A stretch of DNA of 64,000 nucleotides from Robertmurraya korlensis. GTDB lineage: Bacteria; Bacillota; Bacilli; Bacillales; Cytobacillaceae. The notes under the pieces are model-generated. The model was not told the origin of the DNA. It was given only the letters and a program-made list of their open reading frames with translations, and made no database searches. Of the stretch, positions 15,997 through 23,822 are shown piece after piece. The stretch is taken from contig NZ_JAMBNS010000009.1 in NCBI RefSeq assembly GCF_023715225.1, forward strand, positions 1 to 64,000, written 5' to 3'. Every line of letters starts with the position of its first letter. Position 1 is the stretch's first letter. The translations under genes and the position numbers were made by a program.

Positions 15997-16025
15997 TTGA
16001 CTTTAGTGGGTTTTGATGATATTGT
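15997..16025 (+). promoter_or_regulatory. Promoter of the bmr leader
   Basis: TTGACT (15997-16002), 17-bp spacer, TATTGT (16020-16025), about 40 bp before the first leader ORF. Confidence 0.6.
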
Positions 16026-16066
16026 AACAAATATGGAAAATAATGAAAGGGTAGGAGGTTACGATC

Positions 16067-16138
16067 ATGAGAGTAAGAGATGTTCACATTCACTTAACTG
16101 AATATGAGAGCGTAACCATTTTTTATCCTTGTCTTTGA
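16067..16138 (+). CDS. Leader peptide of bmrCD (23 aa)
   Basis: ATG with SD GTAGGAGG at 6 nt; reads MRVRDVHIHL...FYPCL. Its stop codon lies 3 nt before the 5' arm of a terminator (16142). Its codons 15-17 hold CGTAACC (16111-16117), complementary to GGTTACG (16172-16178) in the terminator loop. B. subtilis bmrCD is preceded by the bmrB leader ORF and controlled by ribosome-mediated attenuation; this ORF occupies the equivalent place, though I cannot show homology of the peptides. Confidence 0.65.
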   Translation: MRVRDVHIHLTEYESVTIFYPCL

Positions 16139-16141
16139 ATG

Positions 16142-16201
16142 AGCACAGCTTACTATTTAAAGAATAGCACGGGTTACGTATGAGTAGCTTGTGCTTTTTT
16201 G
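16142..16201 (+). terminator. Leader terminator 1 (attenuator)
   Basis: AGCACA-GCT-ACT (16142-16154, one bulge) pairs with AGT-AGC-TGTGCT (16183-16195, one bulge), then T6. The loop holds GGTTACG, able to pair with the leader ORF, and a second AGCAC copy (16166-16170) able to compete with the first. Confidence 0.75.
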
Positions 16202-16210
16202 TCGCCTTTT

Positions 16211-16246
16211 GACATATCGCATAGGATGCGGTATGTCTTTTTTGTC
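16211..16246 (+). terminator. Leader terminator 2
   Basis: 12-bp stem GACATATCGCAT (16211-16222) / ATGCGGTATGTC (16226-16237), one G-T pair, 3-nt loop, then T6. An 8-bp outer pair CCTTTTGA (16205-16212) / TCAAAAGG (16251-16258) could alter it. Confidence 0.85.
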
Positions 16247-16308
16247 TTGTTCAAAAGGTAGCACTGGGGAAATCCCATTACTATAAAAAAATCTAGGAGG
16301 TAGTAGCC

Positions 16309-16368
16309 ATGCAAACATTATGTGTAGAAAGATTATTAGTATCAACCGGGGAGCTTGAGAGTGGCTAG
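16309..16368 (+). CDS. Second mini-ORF in the bmr leader (19 aa)
   Basis: ATG with a near-perfect SD (CTAGGAGGTAG, 7 nt), reading MQTLCVERLLVSTGELESG then TAG, 38 nt before bmrC. Strong translation signals on so short a frame suggest a regulatory role or a coupling peptide. No family recognised. Confidence 0.45.
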   Translation: MQTLCVERLLVSTGELESG

Positions 16369-16406
16369 TTATACATGACGGAAAGAAATGAGAGGAGACT
16401 ACCAAG

Positions 16407-18164
16407 ATGTTCTCTATTTTACGAAAATTAAGTTGGTTCTTTAAAGAAAATTGGAAACGTTATACTGTTGCGATAACACTTCTTGTTTTTATTGGATTTG
16501 TTGATGTTATTCCACCTAAACTTGTTGGAATGGTTATTGACGATATTCATATGGGAGTAATAAGTAAGGAAAAAATTGTGCAGTACTTATTAGCTTTTTT
16601 TGTTTTGACAGTTGTATCCTATGGAGTCACATATATTTGGATGTACCAGTTGTTTGGTGGGGCTTTTCTAATTGAAAGAAAGCTGCGCTCACAGTTTATG
16701 AGGCATCTGTTTAAAATGACGCCAACTTTCTTTGAAAAAAATCGAACAGGAGATTTAATGGCTCGTGCAACAAATGATTTAAAGGCTATTTCTACAACTG
16801 CTGGTTTTGGTATTTTAACACTAGTAGATTCCACAGCCTTTATGCTTACAATCGTTGCGATGATGACAATCTTTATTAGTTGGGAACTGACTCTTGCAGC
16901 AGTCCTGCCATTGCCAATCATGGCTGTTCTTATTAATTATTACGGCAATACCATTCATAAAAAATTTATGTTAGCACAGGATGCCTTTGGTGAACTAAAT
17001 GATCGTGTTCTCGAGTCGGTTTCAGGAGTAAGAGTCATTCGCGCCTATGTACAAGAACGTGAAGATCAAAAACGATTTCACAATATGACAGAGGATGTTT
17101 ATAAAAAGAATGTGGCTGTTGCAAAAATAGATTCTTTGTTTAATCCAACGATCAAAGTACTGGTTGGACTAAGTTATGTTATAGGCTTGGGCTTTGGATC
17201 ATACTTAGTGTTCCATAATCGACTCACGTTAGGAGAACTTGTTTCTTTTAATGTATATTTAGGTATGCTTGTTTGGCCAATGTTTGCGATTGGAGAGCTT
17301 ATCAATATTATGCAAAGAGGAAATGCTTCACTAGACCGAGTACAAGAAACTTTATCTTACGAGCCTGATGTTTCGGATCCATTGAATCCAAAATCAGATA
17401 ATCACCCAGATCAGATTACGTTTAAGGAATTTTCCTTTCGATATCCATCCTCTAACGTAGATAATCTTAGTAAAATTGACGTAGATTTGAAGCGAGGGGA
17501 AACATTAGGGATTGTTGGAAAAACAGGGAGTGGAAAAACAACCTTAATAAAACAGCTTTTACGAGAATATCCGTTAGGAGTTGGAGCGTTAACTATCTCT
17601 GATGTAGAGTTAAATGAATATACGTTAGAGACAACTAGAGGATGGATTGGGTACGTTCCACAAGATCACGTCCTGTTTTCAAAGACAGTAAAGGAAAATA
17701 TTCTTTTCGGACGACTGGACGCTACTGATGCTGATTTGGTTAAAGCTATCGAGTTAGCGGATTTCAAGAAGGATATTGAGATGCTTCCCGAAGGTCTAGA
17801 AACACTTGTTGGGGAAAAAGGTGTTGCTTTATCTGGGGGACAAAAACAAAGAATTTCAATAGCTAGAGCATTAATTAAAAATCCTGAAATTCTTATTTTA
17901 GATGATTCTCTTTCAGCCGTTGATGCCAAAACAGAAAAGAAAATCATCGAAAATATACGAAGTGAACGAAGCGGAAAGACAACAATAATAACGACTCATC
18001 GAATGTCTGCCGTTCAGCACGCGGATCGTATTCTCGTGTTGGATGAAGGGATGATCGTTGAGGAAGGAACTCATGAAGAATTGATGAAACAGAACGGCTG
18101 GTATCAAGAGCAATATGATAGACAGCAGGTTCAAACCTCATCTGATGTGGAGGTGAGTGTATGA
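16407..18164 (+). CDS. bmrC: BmrC-type ABC exporter half-transporter (YheI)
   Basis: 585 aa, the length of B. subtilis BmrC/YheI. Six-TM exporter domain about 15-310, then an NBD: Walker A GKTGSGKTT, Q-loop YVPQDHVLF, signature LSGGQKQR, Walker B ILILDDSLSAVD, H-loop TTHR. The residue after Walker B is D, not E, so this subunit carries the degenerate catalytic site, as is usual for one half of heterodimeric exporters. Overlaps bmrD by 4 nt (ATGA). Multidrug efflux; expression governed by the leader. Confidence 0.93.
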   Translation: MFSILRKLSWFFKENWKRYTVAITLLVFIGFVDVIPPKLVGMVIDDIHMGVISKEKIVQYLLAFFVLTVVSYGVTYIWMYQLFGGAFLIERKLRSQFMRHLFKMTPTFFEKNRTGDLMARATNDLKAISTTAGFGILTLVDSTAFMLTIVAMMTIFISWELTLAAVLPLPIMAVLINYYGNTIHKKFMLAQDAFGELNDRVLESVSGVRVIRAYVQEREDQKRFHNMTEDVYKKNVAVAKIDSLFNPTIKVLVGLSYVIGLGFGSYLVFHNRLTLGELVSFNVYLGMLVWPMFAIGELINIMQRGNASLDRVQETLSYEPDVSDPLNPKSDNHPDQITFKEFSFRYPSSNVDNLSKIDVDLKRGETLGIVGKTGSGKTTLIKQLLREYPLGVGALTISDVELNEYTLETTRGWIGYVPQDHVLFSKTVKENILFGRLDATDADLVKAIELADFKKDIEMLPEGLETLVGEKGVALSGGQKQRISIARALIKNPEILILDDSLSAVDAKTEKKIIENIRSERSGKTTIITTHRMSAVQHADRILVLDEGMIVEEGTHEELMKQNGWYQEQYDRQQVQTSSDVEVSV

Positions 18165-20173
18165 CGACTGGGAAACGCCTCGTACAATACGCTTTGCATT
18201 ATAAAAATATCATCATTGCAGCACTTATGATGCTTTCTGTAGCAGTTACCGCTGACCTTGCAGGACCATTCATTGCCAAACGAATGATTGATCAACATAT
18301 TTTAGGGATTGAGTCGACGTGGTATCAAACAAATGGAACGAAGGATTCAGTTGAATACAAAGGGAATTATTATAAACGTGAGAAATATATTGAGGATGAT
18401 GAAGTGAAGGTAGAAGAAGCAACTATTCTACAAGTGAATCGTTCCTTTGTCTTTGTGGAGGAGGCGACTCCCTTTGATGGGGAAAGAAGCTTTAATAATG
18501 GTGTACTAACCATTACAAAGGGAGACAAGATTGAGACCTTTGAAGGAACAAAGCTTACAACGGAGGAGCTAGTAGCATTTTATCAGCCGGAAACCTCAAG
18601 AATTATTAGTTTATTATCACTGTACCTCGGATTGATTGTTATTGCAGCAATATTCGAATACGGACAGCGTTATTATTTGCAGATGTCTGCAAACCGTGTT
18701 ATCCAAAAAATGCGTGAGGATGTATTTGGACAGATTCAAAAGCTTCCTATTCGATACTTTGATAATTTGCCTGCCGGTAAGGTTGTTGCGAGGATAACAA
18801 ACGATACAGAAGCAATTCGAGAATTGTATGTTACTGTATTATCAACCTTTTTTACCAGTGCGATTTACATTACAGGAATTTACATTGCATTGTTCATTCT
18901 GAATGTAAAGCTAGCGTTCATTTGTTTATTACTATTACCAATTCTCTTTGTATGGACACTTGTTTATCGAAAATACGCATCGAAGTATAATCAAAAAATA
19001 CGTTCGAGAAATAGTGATATTAACGCGATTGTCAATGAATCCATTCAAGGAATGAACGTGATTCAAGCTTTTAATCAAGAAAAGCAAACTCAGAAAGAAT
19101 TTGAAAAACTAAATGAAGATCACTTTAAGTTTCAAAACAAACTGTTAAGTCTAAATTCATTAACTTCACATAATTTAGTAAATGTACTAAGAAATGTGAT
19201 ATTTGTAGCCTTTATTTGGTATTTTGGGGGAGAAGCACTAAAGCCAAGTGCAGTAGTTTCGCTAGGAATGCTGTATGCATTTGTTGATTATATTAATCGT
19301 CTTTTTAACCCTATTCAAGGCATTGTGAACCAGCTAGCCAATCTAGAACAAGCGCTCGTTGCGGCAGACCGTGTGTTTGAATTATTAACGGAAGAAGGAA
19401 TTGATGTTAATGATCATCAGATGGAACGCTATAAGGGGAATGTAACTTTTGAGCATGTTTCCTTTGGTTATAAAGAGAATGAGTATGTATTGAAGGATAT
19501 TCATTTTACTGCGGAGCACGGGGAAACGGTGGCGCTTGTCGGACATACCGGTTCAGGGAAAAGCTCAATTATTAATCTGCTTTTTAGGTTTTACGATTGT
19601 CAAAAAGGGAGTATTTTAGTTGATGGAACGGATATTAAAAATATTCCCCACCAAACATTACGACAACATATGGGAATTGTGTTGCAGGATCCTTTTCTAT
19701 TCACTGGTACCATTGCTTCAAACGTTAGTCTTGATAATCCAGCCATTACTCGTGAAAAGGTCGAACAGGCACTTCGTGATGTAGGGGCAGATAGAGTATT
19801 TAAACATCTGGAAAAAGGCTTTGATGAACCGGTAATTGAAAAGGGAAGCACCTTATCAAGTGGTCAGAGACAGCTTATATCCTTTGCAAGAGCATTAGCA
19901 TTCGATCCGGCCATTCTGATCTTGGATGAAGCAACATCTAGTATTGATACTGAGACAGAAATGATCATTCAAGAGGCGATGGATGTTTTGAAAAAGGGAA
20001 GAACCACATTCATTATTGCTCACAGACTATCTACTATTCGGAATGCTGATCAAATACTCGTATTAGATAGAGGGTCTATCGTTGAAAAAGGGACACATGA
20101 TGAATTAATGGAACAAAAAGGAAAATATTATCAAATGTATCAGCTTCAACAAGGTAGCAGCATAGCTGGTTAA
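18161..20173 (+). CDS. bmrD: BmrD-type ABC exporter half-transporter (YheH)
   Basis: 670 aa, close to B. subtilis BmrD/YheH. TM domain with a large extracytoplasmic insert between TM1 and TM2 (about 45-145, acidic), characteristic of this subunit. NBD: Walker A GHTGSGKSS, signature changed to LSSGQRQL, Walker B ILILDEATSSID with the catalytic Glu, H-loop IAHRLST. It supplies the competent Walker B Glu that its partner lacks. Confidence 0.93.
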   Translation: MTTGKRLVQYALHYKNIIIAALMMLSVAVTADLAGPFIAKRMIDQHILGIESTWYQTNGTKDSVEYKGNYYKREKYIEDDEVKVEEATILQVNRSFVFVEEATPFDGERSFNNGVLTITKGDKIETFEGTKLTTEELVAFYQPETSRIISLLSLYLGLIVIAAIFEYGQRYYLQMSANRVIQKMREDVFGQIQKLPIRYFDNLPAGKVVARITNDTEAIRELYVTVLSTFFTSAIYITGIYIALFILNVKLAFICLLLLPILFVWTLVYRKYASKYNQKIRSRNSDINAIVNESIQGMNVIQAFNQEKQTQKEFEKLNEDHFKFQNKLLSLNSLTSHNLVNVLRNVIFVAFIWYFGGEALKPSAVVSLGMLYAFVDYINRLFNPIQGIVNQLANLEQALVAADRVFELLTEEGIDVNDHQMERYKGNVTFEHVSFGYKENEYVLKDIHFTAEHGETVALVGHTGSGKSSIINLLFRFYDCQKGSILVDGTDIKNIPHQTLRQHMGIVLQDPFLFTGTIASNVSLDNPAITREKVEQALRDVGADRVFKHLEKGFDEPVIEKGSTLSSGQRQLISFARALAFDPAILILDEATSSIDTETEMIIQEAMDVLKKGRTTFIIAHRLSTIRNADQILVLDRGSIVEKGTHDELMEQKGKYYQMYQLQQGSSIAG

Positions 20174-20285
20174 TGTTCAAAGAACTTTCGAAATTTAGAC
20201 ATACAATTTTCTAAATTTACGTCAAGTCGTTCCCCGAATTCGTGTTAATGTTAAAGCAAACAAAGGGACGAAAGGGGACTGGCAG

Positions 20286-20372
20286 ATGGAAGAGCTTTCG
20301 GTGACATTAGTTATTGCAAGTATTATGGTTTTAGGTTACTTTATTGGATTTACCATCATAAAAGAATCATAA
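20286..20372 (+). CDS. Single-TM small protein (28 aa)
   Basis: ATG with SD AAAGGGGACT; reads MEELSVTLVI...IIKES. A single hydrophobic helix with charged ends and its own terminator directly behind. Lies after bmrD where B. subtilis has small genes such as yheF; homology not shown. Confidence 0.55.
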   Translation: MEELSVTLVIASIMVLGYFIGFTIIKES

Positions 20373-20405
20373 AAACAGCCTTTTATTACGAAAGGCTGTT
20401 TTTTA
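20372..20405 (+). terminator. Terminator
   Basis: AAAACAGCCTTT (20372-20383) / AAAGGCTGTTTT (20391-20402), T run. Confidence 0.9.
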
Positions 20406-20422
20406 TTTGGGCACAATATGAA

Positions 20423-20449
20423 AGCCCTCTTCCGGAGTGGAAGAGGGCT
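20423..20449 (-). terminator. Hairpin after the spore protein gene
   Basis: 11-bp stem AGCCCTCTTCC / GGAAGAGGGCT; followed on the minus strand by a short T tract only. Confidence 0.65.
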
Positions 20450-20489
20450 AAGCCATACCTTATTCAATTGTGTACTATCTTAAGTTAAA

Positions 20490-20696
20490 TTAGCGTTGAA
20501 AAGATCCGCTCATAGATTGTTGAGCCATAGATACTAAACGCTTAGTGATTTCTCCACCTACAGATCCGTTAGCACGTGAAGTAGTTTCGCCACCAAGGTT
20601 TACACCAAATTCGCTAGCGATTTCGTACTTCATTTGCTCTAATGCTTGCTCTGCTCCTGGTACTAATAGTTGGTTTGAAGAATTGTTGTTTGCCAT
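20490..20696 (-). CDS. Alpha/beta-type small acid-soluble spore protein
   Basis: 68 aa from ATG at 20696 (SD AAGGAGAG, 8 nt); the in-frame GTG at 20705 lies between SD and start. Carries both family signatures: the GPR cleavage region [19 protein letters not shown] and the C-terminal [11 protein letters not shown]. These proteins coat and protect spore DNA and are degraded at germination. Strong evidence that the organism sporulates. Presumed sigma-G control; I did not find a confident promoter. Confidence 0.95.
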   Translation of the reverse strand: MANNNSSNQLLVPGAEQALEQMKYEIASEFGVNLGGETTSRANGSVGGEITKRLVSMAQQSMSGSFQR

Positions 20697-20885
20697 GTTG
20701 AACACTCTCCTTCAGTTTTTTTGGTGGACTATTTTGGATTGAACCAAATTGATTTTAGTAAATCAAGCTTTCAGCATAGTCCGTTATAAAAGTTTTTGTT
20801 GTTGGCGACTTGTTGTCGCTGTGTTTACTCAATATTATGGATGATTTATTTAATCCTATTCGATATAAACTGCAGGTAATGTTTT

Positions 20886-20921
20886 CCTGTTCATAATTTC
20901 TTTTTGTCTTACATGAACAGG
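20886..20921. repeat. Inverted repeat upstream of the zinc-ribbon gene
   Basis: CCTGTTCAT (20886-20894) / ATGAACAGG (20913-20921), 18-bp loop, no T tract; operator or transcript hairpin. The rest of 20697-20966 shows no gene. Confidence 0.5.
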
Positions 20922-20966
20922 TGATCTGCTTCTCAAACTAATAAAAAAACAAAGTAGGGAAGAGAA

Positions 20967-21209
20967 ATGGGAATATGTCCAGTTTGTAACGGGCTTGAAG
21001 AAAAATACTTTACTTGTAGTACATGCGGAAATGAATTAGAGGAAGCAGGAAGATTAATGGATTTTTTTGACGACTATAGTGCCTATATGCCAATTGATTT
21101 AATGAAGCTCGAAGATGGATATTCCGACGATTATGCAAAGGGACTCTGTCCGCATCTTTATAAGTGTCCGTCTTGTTATAATGATGTGGTCCAATTTATA
21201 CAAGAATAG
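20967..21209 (+). CDS. Small zinc-ribbon protein (80 aa)
   Basis: Two N-terminal CxxC pairs (CPVC, CSTC) and a C-terminal CPH...CPSC, enough for one or two zinc sites; the acidic middle contains MDFFDDYSAY. SD GGGAAGAG. Conserved-looking Bacillaceae protein of unknown function; no named orthologue recognised. Confidence 0.75.
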   Translation: MGICPVCNGLEEKYFTCSTCGNELEEAGRLMDFFDDYSAYMPIDLMKLEDGYSDDYAKGLCPHLYKCPSCYNDVVQFIQE

Positions 21210-21239
21210 AAAAAAGGATGCAGCGCACATGCTGCATCC
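21210..21239 (-). terminator. Terminator of msmX
   Basis: GGATGCAGC (21216-21224) / GCTGCATCC (21231-21239) with T6 on the minus strand. Confidence 0.88.
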
Positions 21240-21246
21240 TAGATGA

Positions 21247-22344
21247 TTAACGTATTCTTGACTCTGTAGTTACATCGAAGAAATGAGCTTTGTTCAAATC
21301 AAATGCTAAATCAATTGATTGACCAGGTTTAATATCTGAACGAGAGTCTACTCTTGCAACAAAATCCTGACCTTCAATGCTTGAATAAAGCATTGTTTCA
21401 GCACCAGTTAATTCTGATACATCAATTTTTACATGAATTTTTGTACCTTGAGAAGCTTCAATGAAAACAGGCTCATCATGAATATCTTCCGGACGGATAC
21501 CGAGAATAATTTCTTTACCAACATACCCTTGTTCACGTAGTACTTTCATTTTTCCTTCAGGGATAGCGATAGAAGTTTTGCCTGCTACAAATTTACCTTC
21601 CTCGATTTTTCCTCTTAGGAAGTTCATTGCTGGTGATCCAATAAATCCACCAACGAATACATTTTCAGGCTTTTCGTAAACTTCTTTTGGTGCTCCAACT
21701 TGCTGGATAACTCCATCCTTCATAACAACAAGACGAGTAGCCATTGTCATAGCTTCTGTTTGGTCATGCGTTACATAGATAGTTGTTGTTTGTAGACGTT
21801 GATGAAGCTTTGCAATTTCAGCACGCATTTGAACACGAAGTTTAGCATCAAGGTTTGATAATGGCTCATCCATTAAGAATACTTTTGCATCACGGACAAT
21901 CGCACGACCTAAGGCAACACGCTGACGTTGACCACCAGAAAGTGCTTTTGGTTTACGATCCAAGTAAGGTTCTAGACCAAGGATTTTTGCAGCTTCTTGA
22001 ACACGACGATCAATTTCATCCTTAGGAAACTTACGAAGCTTTAATCCGAAAGCCATATTGTCATAAACACTCATATGTGGGTAAAGTGCATAGTTTTGGA
22101 ATACCATGGCAATATCACGATCTTTTGGTGCTACATCATTTACACGTTTTCCATCAATAGAAAAGTCACCTTTAGAGATTTCTTCAAGACCAGCAATCAT
22201 ACGTAAAGTTGTTGATTTTCCACAACCAGATGGTCCAACAAATACGATAAACTCTTTATCTTGAATATGAAGGTTAAAGTCTTCAACAGCAGTTACTTTA
22301 TTGTCGTAAATTTTGTAAATATGATCTAGAACTAACTCAGCCAT
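21247..22344 (-). CDS. msmX: MsmX-type sugar ABC importer ATPase
   Basis: 365 aa. Walker A GPSGCGKST, Q-loop VFQNYALYP, signature LSGGQRQR, Walker B VFLMDEPLSNLD, H-loop THD, then a C-terminal TOBE/regulatory domain (ILGIRPEDIHDEP) typical of UgpC/MalK/MsmX. In B. subtilis MsmX is a shared ATPase energising several carbohydrate importers, encoded away from their permeases, as here. SD GGGAGGAAT. A CRE-like site lies 22 bp before the start. Confidence 0.92.
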   Translation of the reverse strand: MAELVLDHIYKIYDNKVTAVEDFNLHIQDKEFIVFVGPSGCGKSTTLRMIAGLEEISKGDFSIDGKRVNDVAPKDRDIAMVFQNYALYPHMSVYDNMAFGLKLRKFPKDEIDRRVQEAAKILGLEPYLDRKPKALSGGQRQRVALGRAIVRDAKVFLMDEPLSNLDAKLRVQMRAEIAKLHQRLQTTTIYVTHDQTEAMTMATRLVVMKDGVIQQVGAPKEVYEKPENVFVGGFIGSPAMNFLRGKIEEGKFVAGKTSIAIPEGKMKVLREQGYVGKEIILGIRPEDIHDEPVFIEASQGTKIHVKIDVSELTGAETMLYSSIEGQDFVARVDSRSDIKPGQSIDLAFDLNKAHFFDVTTESRIR

Positions 22345-22365
22345 AATGAATTCCTCCCAATAAAC

Positions 22366-22379
22366 TGTAATCGTTTTCT
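22366..22379 (-). promoter_or_regulatory. CRE (CcpA site) before msmX
   Basis: TGTAATCGTTTTCT matches TGWAANCGNTNWCA at 13 of 14 positions. It lies 22-35 bp before the ATG, downstream of a possible -10 in the TATATAGAT region, a position suited to repression of msmX by glucose. Confidence 0.6.
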
Positions 22380-22461
22380 TGTATATAGATTACATGATTG
22401 AAAGGTTCTTGTACTATGTGAATAGTGCACAAAAATACGGAGAAGGAAATTGGGCAATGTG

Positions 22462-23364
22462 CTATTTTTGCTTTTGTGATTGAAGTAAGCAGGCGATATA
22501 AAGGGTAATGGCACTAGGATAATCTTTTAAATTTACGCCAGCTTTATCTGTAAACTTGTCTACTCGATATTGTAAGGTGTTACGGTGAATGTATAATTTC
22601 TTTGCTGTGACACTCGCGTTTAAATTGTTTTCTAAATATACTTGAATGGTTGTGAGCGTTTCAGGATCGTCCATTAAAGGCTGAAGAAGTTGAACTTCAA
22701 TAGCGTTCAACAGCTCAGTTGGCAGATTGTGCGAGAGCATAGTAGGAAAAATGTTCTCAAACGTAAAAACTCTTTCCTTCCGCTTCCATTCTAAGGATTG
22801 TTTAAAGAACTGACGATCTTGATGGAATATTTCCTTTAATTCCTCAGTGGCAGAGTGAAACTTTCCAATAAAGAAACTGACACGTAGGTAAAGATCGTTT
22901 TCAAATGTCTCAGAGATTTCCAAGAAATTTTCTGCCATTAAAAAGCTGTGAGATTCGTGTTCAATAAGTACAGCATGATTTGGACTTTCCCAAAAAATAA
23001 TGATCTCTTCAGAGAGGAAGCCTTTTAAAGCGAGTTCTAGATCTTTTTGATCCCAGTCCTCACCTGAACAATGAAGGTGAATAATTCGAACCCGTCGCTC
23101 CTCTTTTTGTAAAGGAACCCTTCCATCAGAAAATAAAAAATGGTACCATCCCTGAGATTGAAACTCTATGACTGGTGGTTCAAAAGAATGGAAAAGGGCA
23201 TTTAGAAGCTGTTTTTCTTTTGGGTCTAACCTGTTTTTTCTAATCCCAACCCAACCGTCTTCGTTTTCTTCATAAAACCAGTCATACTCTTTTGTATCTT
23301 CAAGTGTAGGCTGTTGATTTGTATATTTACTGTCTTCGAATAATTGTAGAATTTTTTTTAGCAT
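22462..23364 (-). CDS. yxkF: PucR/CdaR-type regulator, YxkF-like
   Basis: 300 aa. C-terminal HTH_30-type domain: TIQVYLENNLNASVTAKKLYIHRNTLQYRVDKF, the hallmark of the PucR/CdaR family. The N-terminal 220 residues are not recognised. SD GGGAG. In B. subtilis yxkF also neighbours msmX, which supports the name (from memory). May regulate carbohydrate uptake or msmX; not demonstrated. Confidence 0.75.
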   Translation of the reverse strand: MLKKILQLFEDSKYTNQQPTLEDTKEYDWFYEENEDGWVGIRKNRLDPKEKQLLNALFHSFEPPVIEFQSQGWYHFLFSDGRVPLQKEERRVRIIHLHCSGEDWDQKDLELALKGFLSEEIIIFWESPNHAVLIEHESHSFLMAENFLEISETFENDLYLRVSFFIGKFHSATEELKEIFHQDRQFFKQSLEWKRKERVFTFENIFPTMLSHNLPTELLNAIEVQLLQPLMDDPETLTTIQVYLENNLNASVTAKKLYIHRNTLQYRVDKFTDKAGVNLKDYPSAITLYIACLLQSQKQK

Positions 23365-23475
23365 ATGGTTGCTCCCAAATCATTGTATATCTTCATTATA
23401 TCAGGTAACGTCTGGTATCAATAATTTGTCTTATAATTTCTATTTAAGAAAAGAATACGATATAATCTATTCAAT

Positions 23476-23492
23476 AGGGGATACCGTATGGA
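23476..23492. promoter_or_regulatory. Candidate operator of the CstR-like repressor
   Basis: GGGGATACCGTATGG contains the palindrome ATAC-C-GTAT flanked by G runs, 15 bp downstream of a TATAAT -10 (23461-23466). CsoR-family repressors bind G-tract-flanked palindromes at their own promoters. Confidence 0.45.
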
Positions 23493-23511
23493 TAGTTGAG
23501 AGGTGAATATA

Positions 23512-23772
23512 TTGGAATACTCACAAGAAATGAAAAATCGGTTAAAACGTCTCGAGGGTCAAGTTCGTGGTGTAATACGTATGATGGAAGAGGAAAAACA
23601 TTGTAAAGATGTGGTAACTCAGCTATCTGCTGTGCGATCGGCAGTTGACCGTGCAATGGGATATATTGTAGCAAAAAATCTAGAGGCATGTATTCGTGAA
23701 GCTAATGACGAGGGAAAAAACGCCGAGGATGCGATCCAAGAGGCTGTAAATATGATAGTAAAAAGTCGTTAG
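23512..23772 (+). CDS. CsoR-family repressor, CstR-like (persulfide sensor)
   Basis: 86 aa from TTG at 23512 (SD GAGAGGTG); an in-frame GTG at 23503 lies on the SD. All-helical CsoR/DUF156 fold: KNRLKRLEGQVRGVIRMMEE, then KHCKDVVTQLSAVRSAVDRA. With this start the two cysteines are C31 and C60, exactly the pair of the sulfide-responsive CstR; the Cu-binding His of CsoR is replaced by Asn56. It is therefore more likely a reactive-sulfur sensor than a copper sensor. No sulfide-oxidation gene is adjacent. Confidence 0.82.
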   Translation: MEYSQEMKNRLKRLEGQVRGVIRMMEEEKHCKDVVTQLSAVRSAVDRAMGYIVAKNLEACIREANDEGKNAEDAIQEAVNMIVKSR

Positions 23773-23776
23773 TAAA

Positions 23777-23822
23777 GTAAAAGACACACCATGTGATGAA
23801 TAGTGTGTCTTTTACTTTTTTT
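23777..23822. terminator. Bidirectional terminator, cstR-like / yheC
   Basis: Perfect 13-bp stem GTAAAAGACACAC (23777-23789) / GTGTGTCTTTTAC (23803-23815) with a T run; overlaps the stop codon of the convergent gene. Confidence 0.9.
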
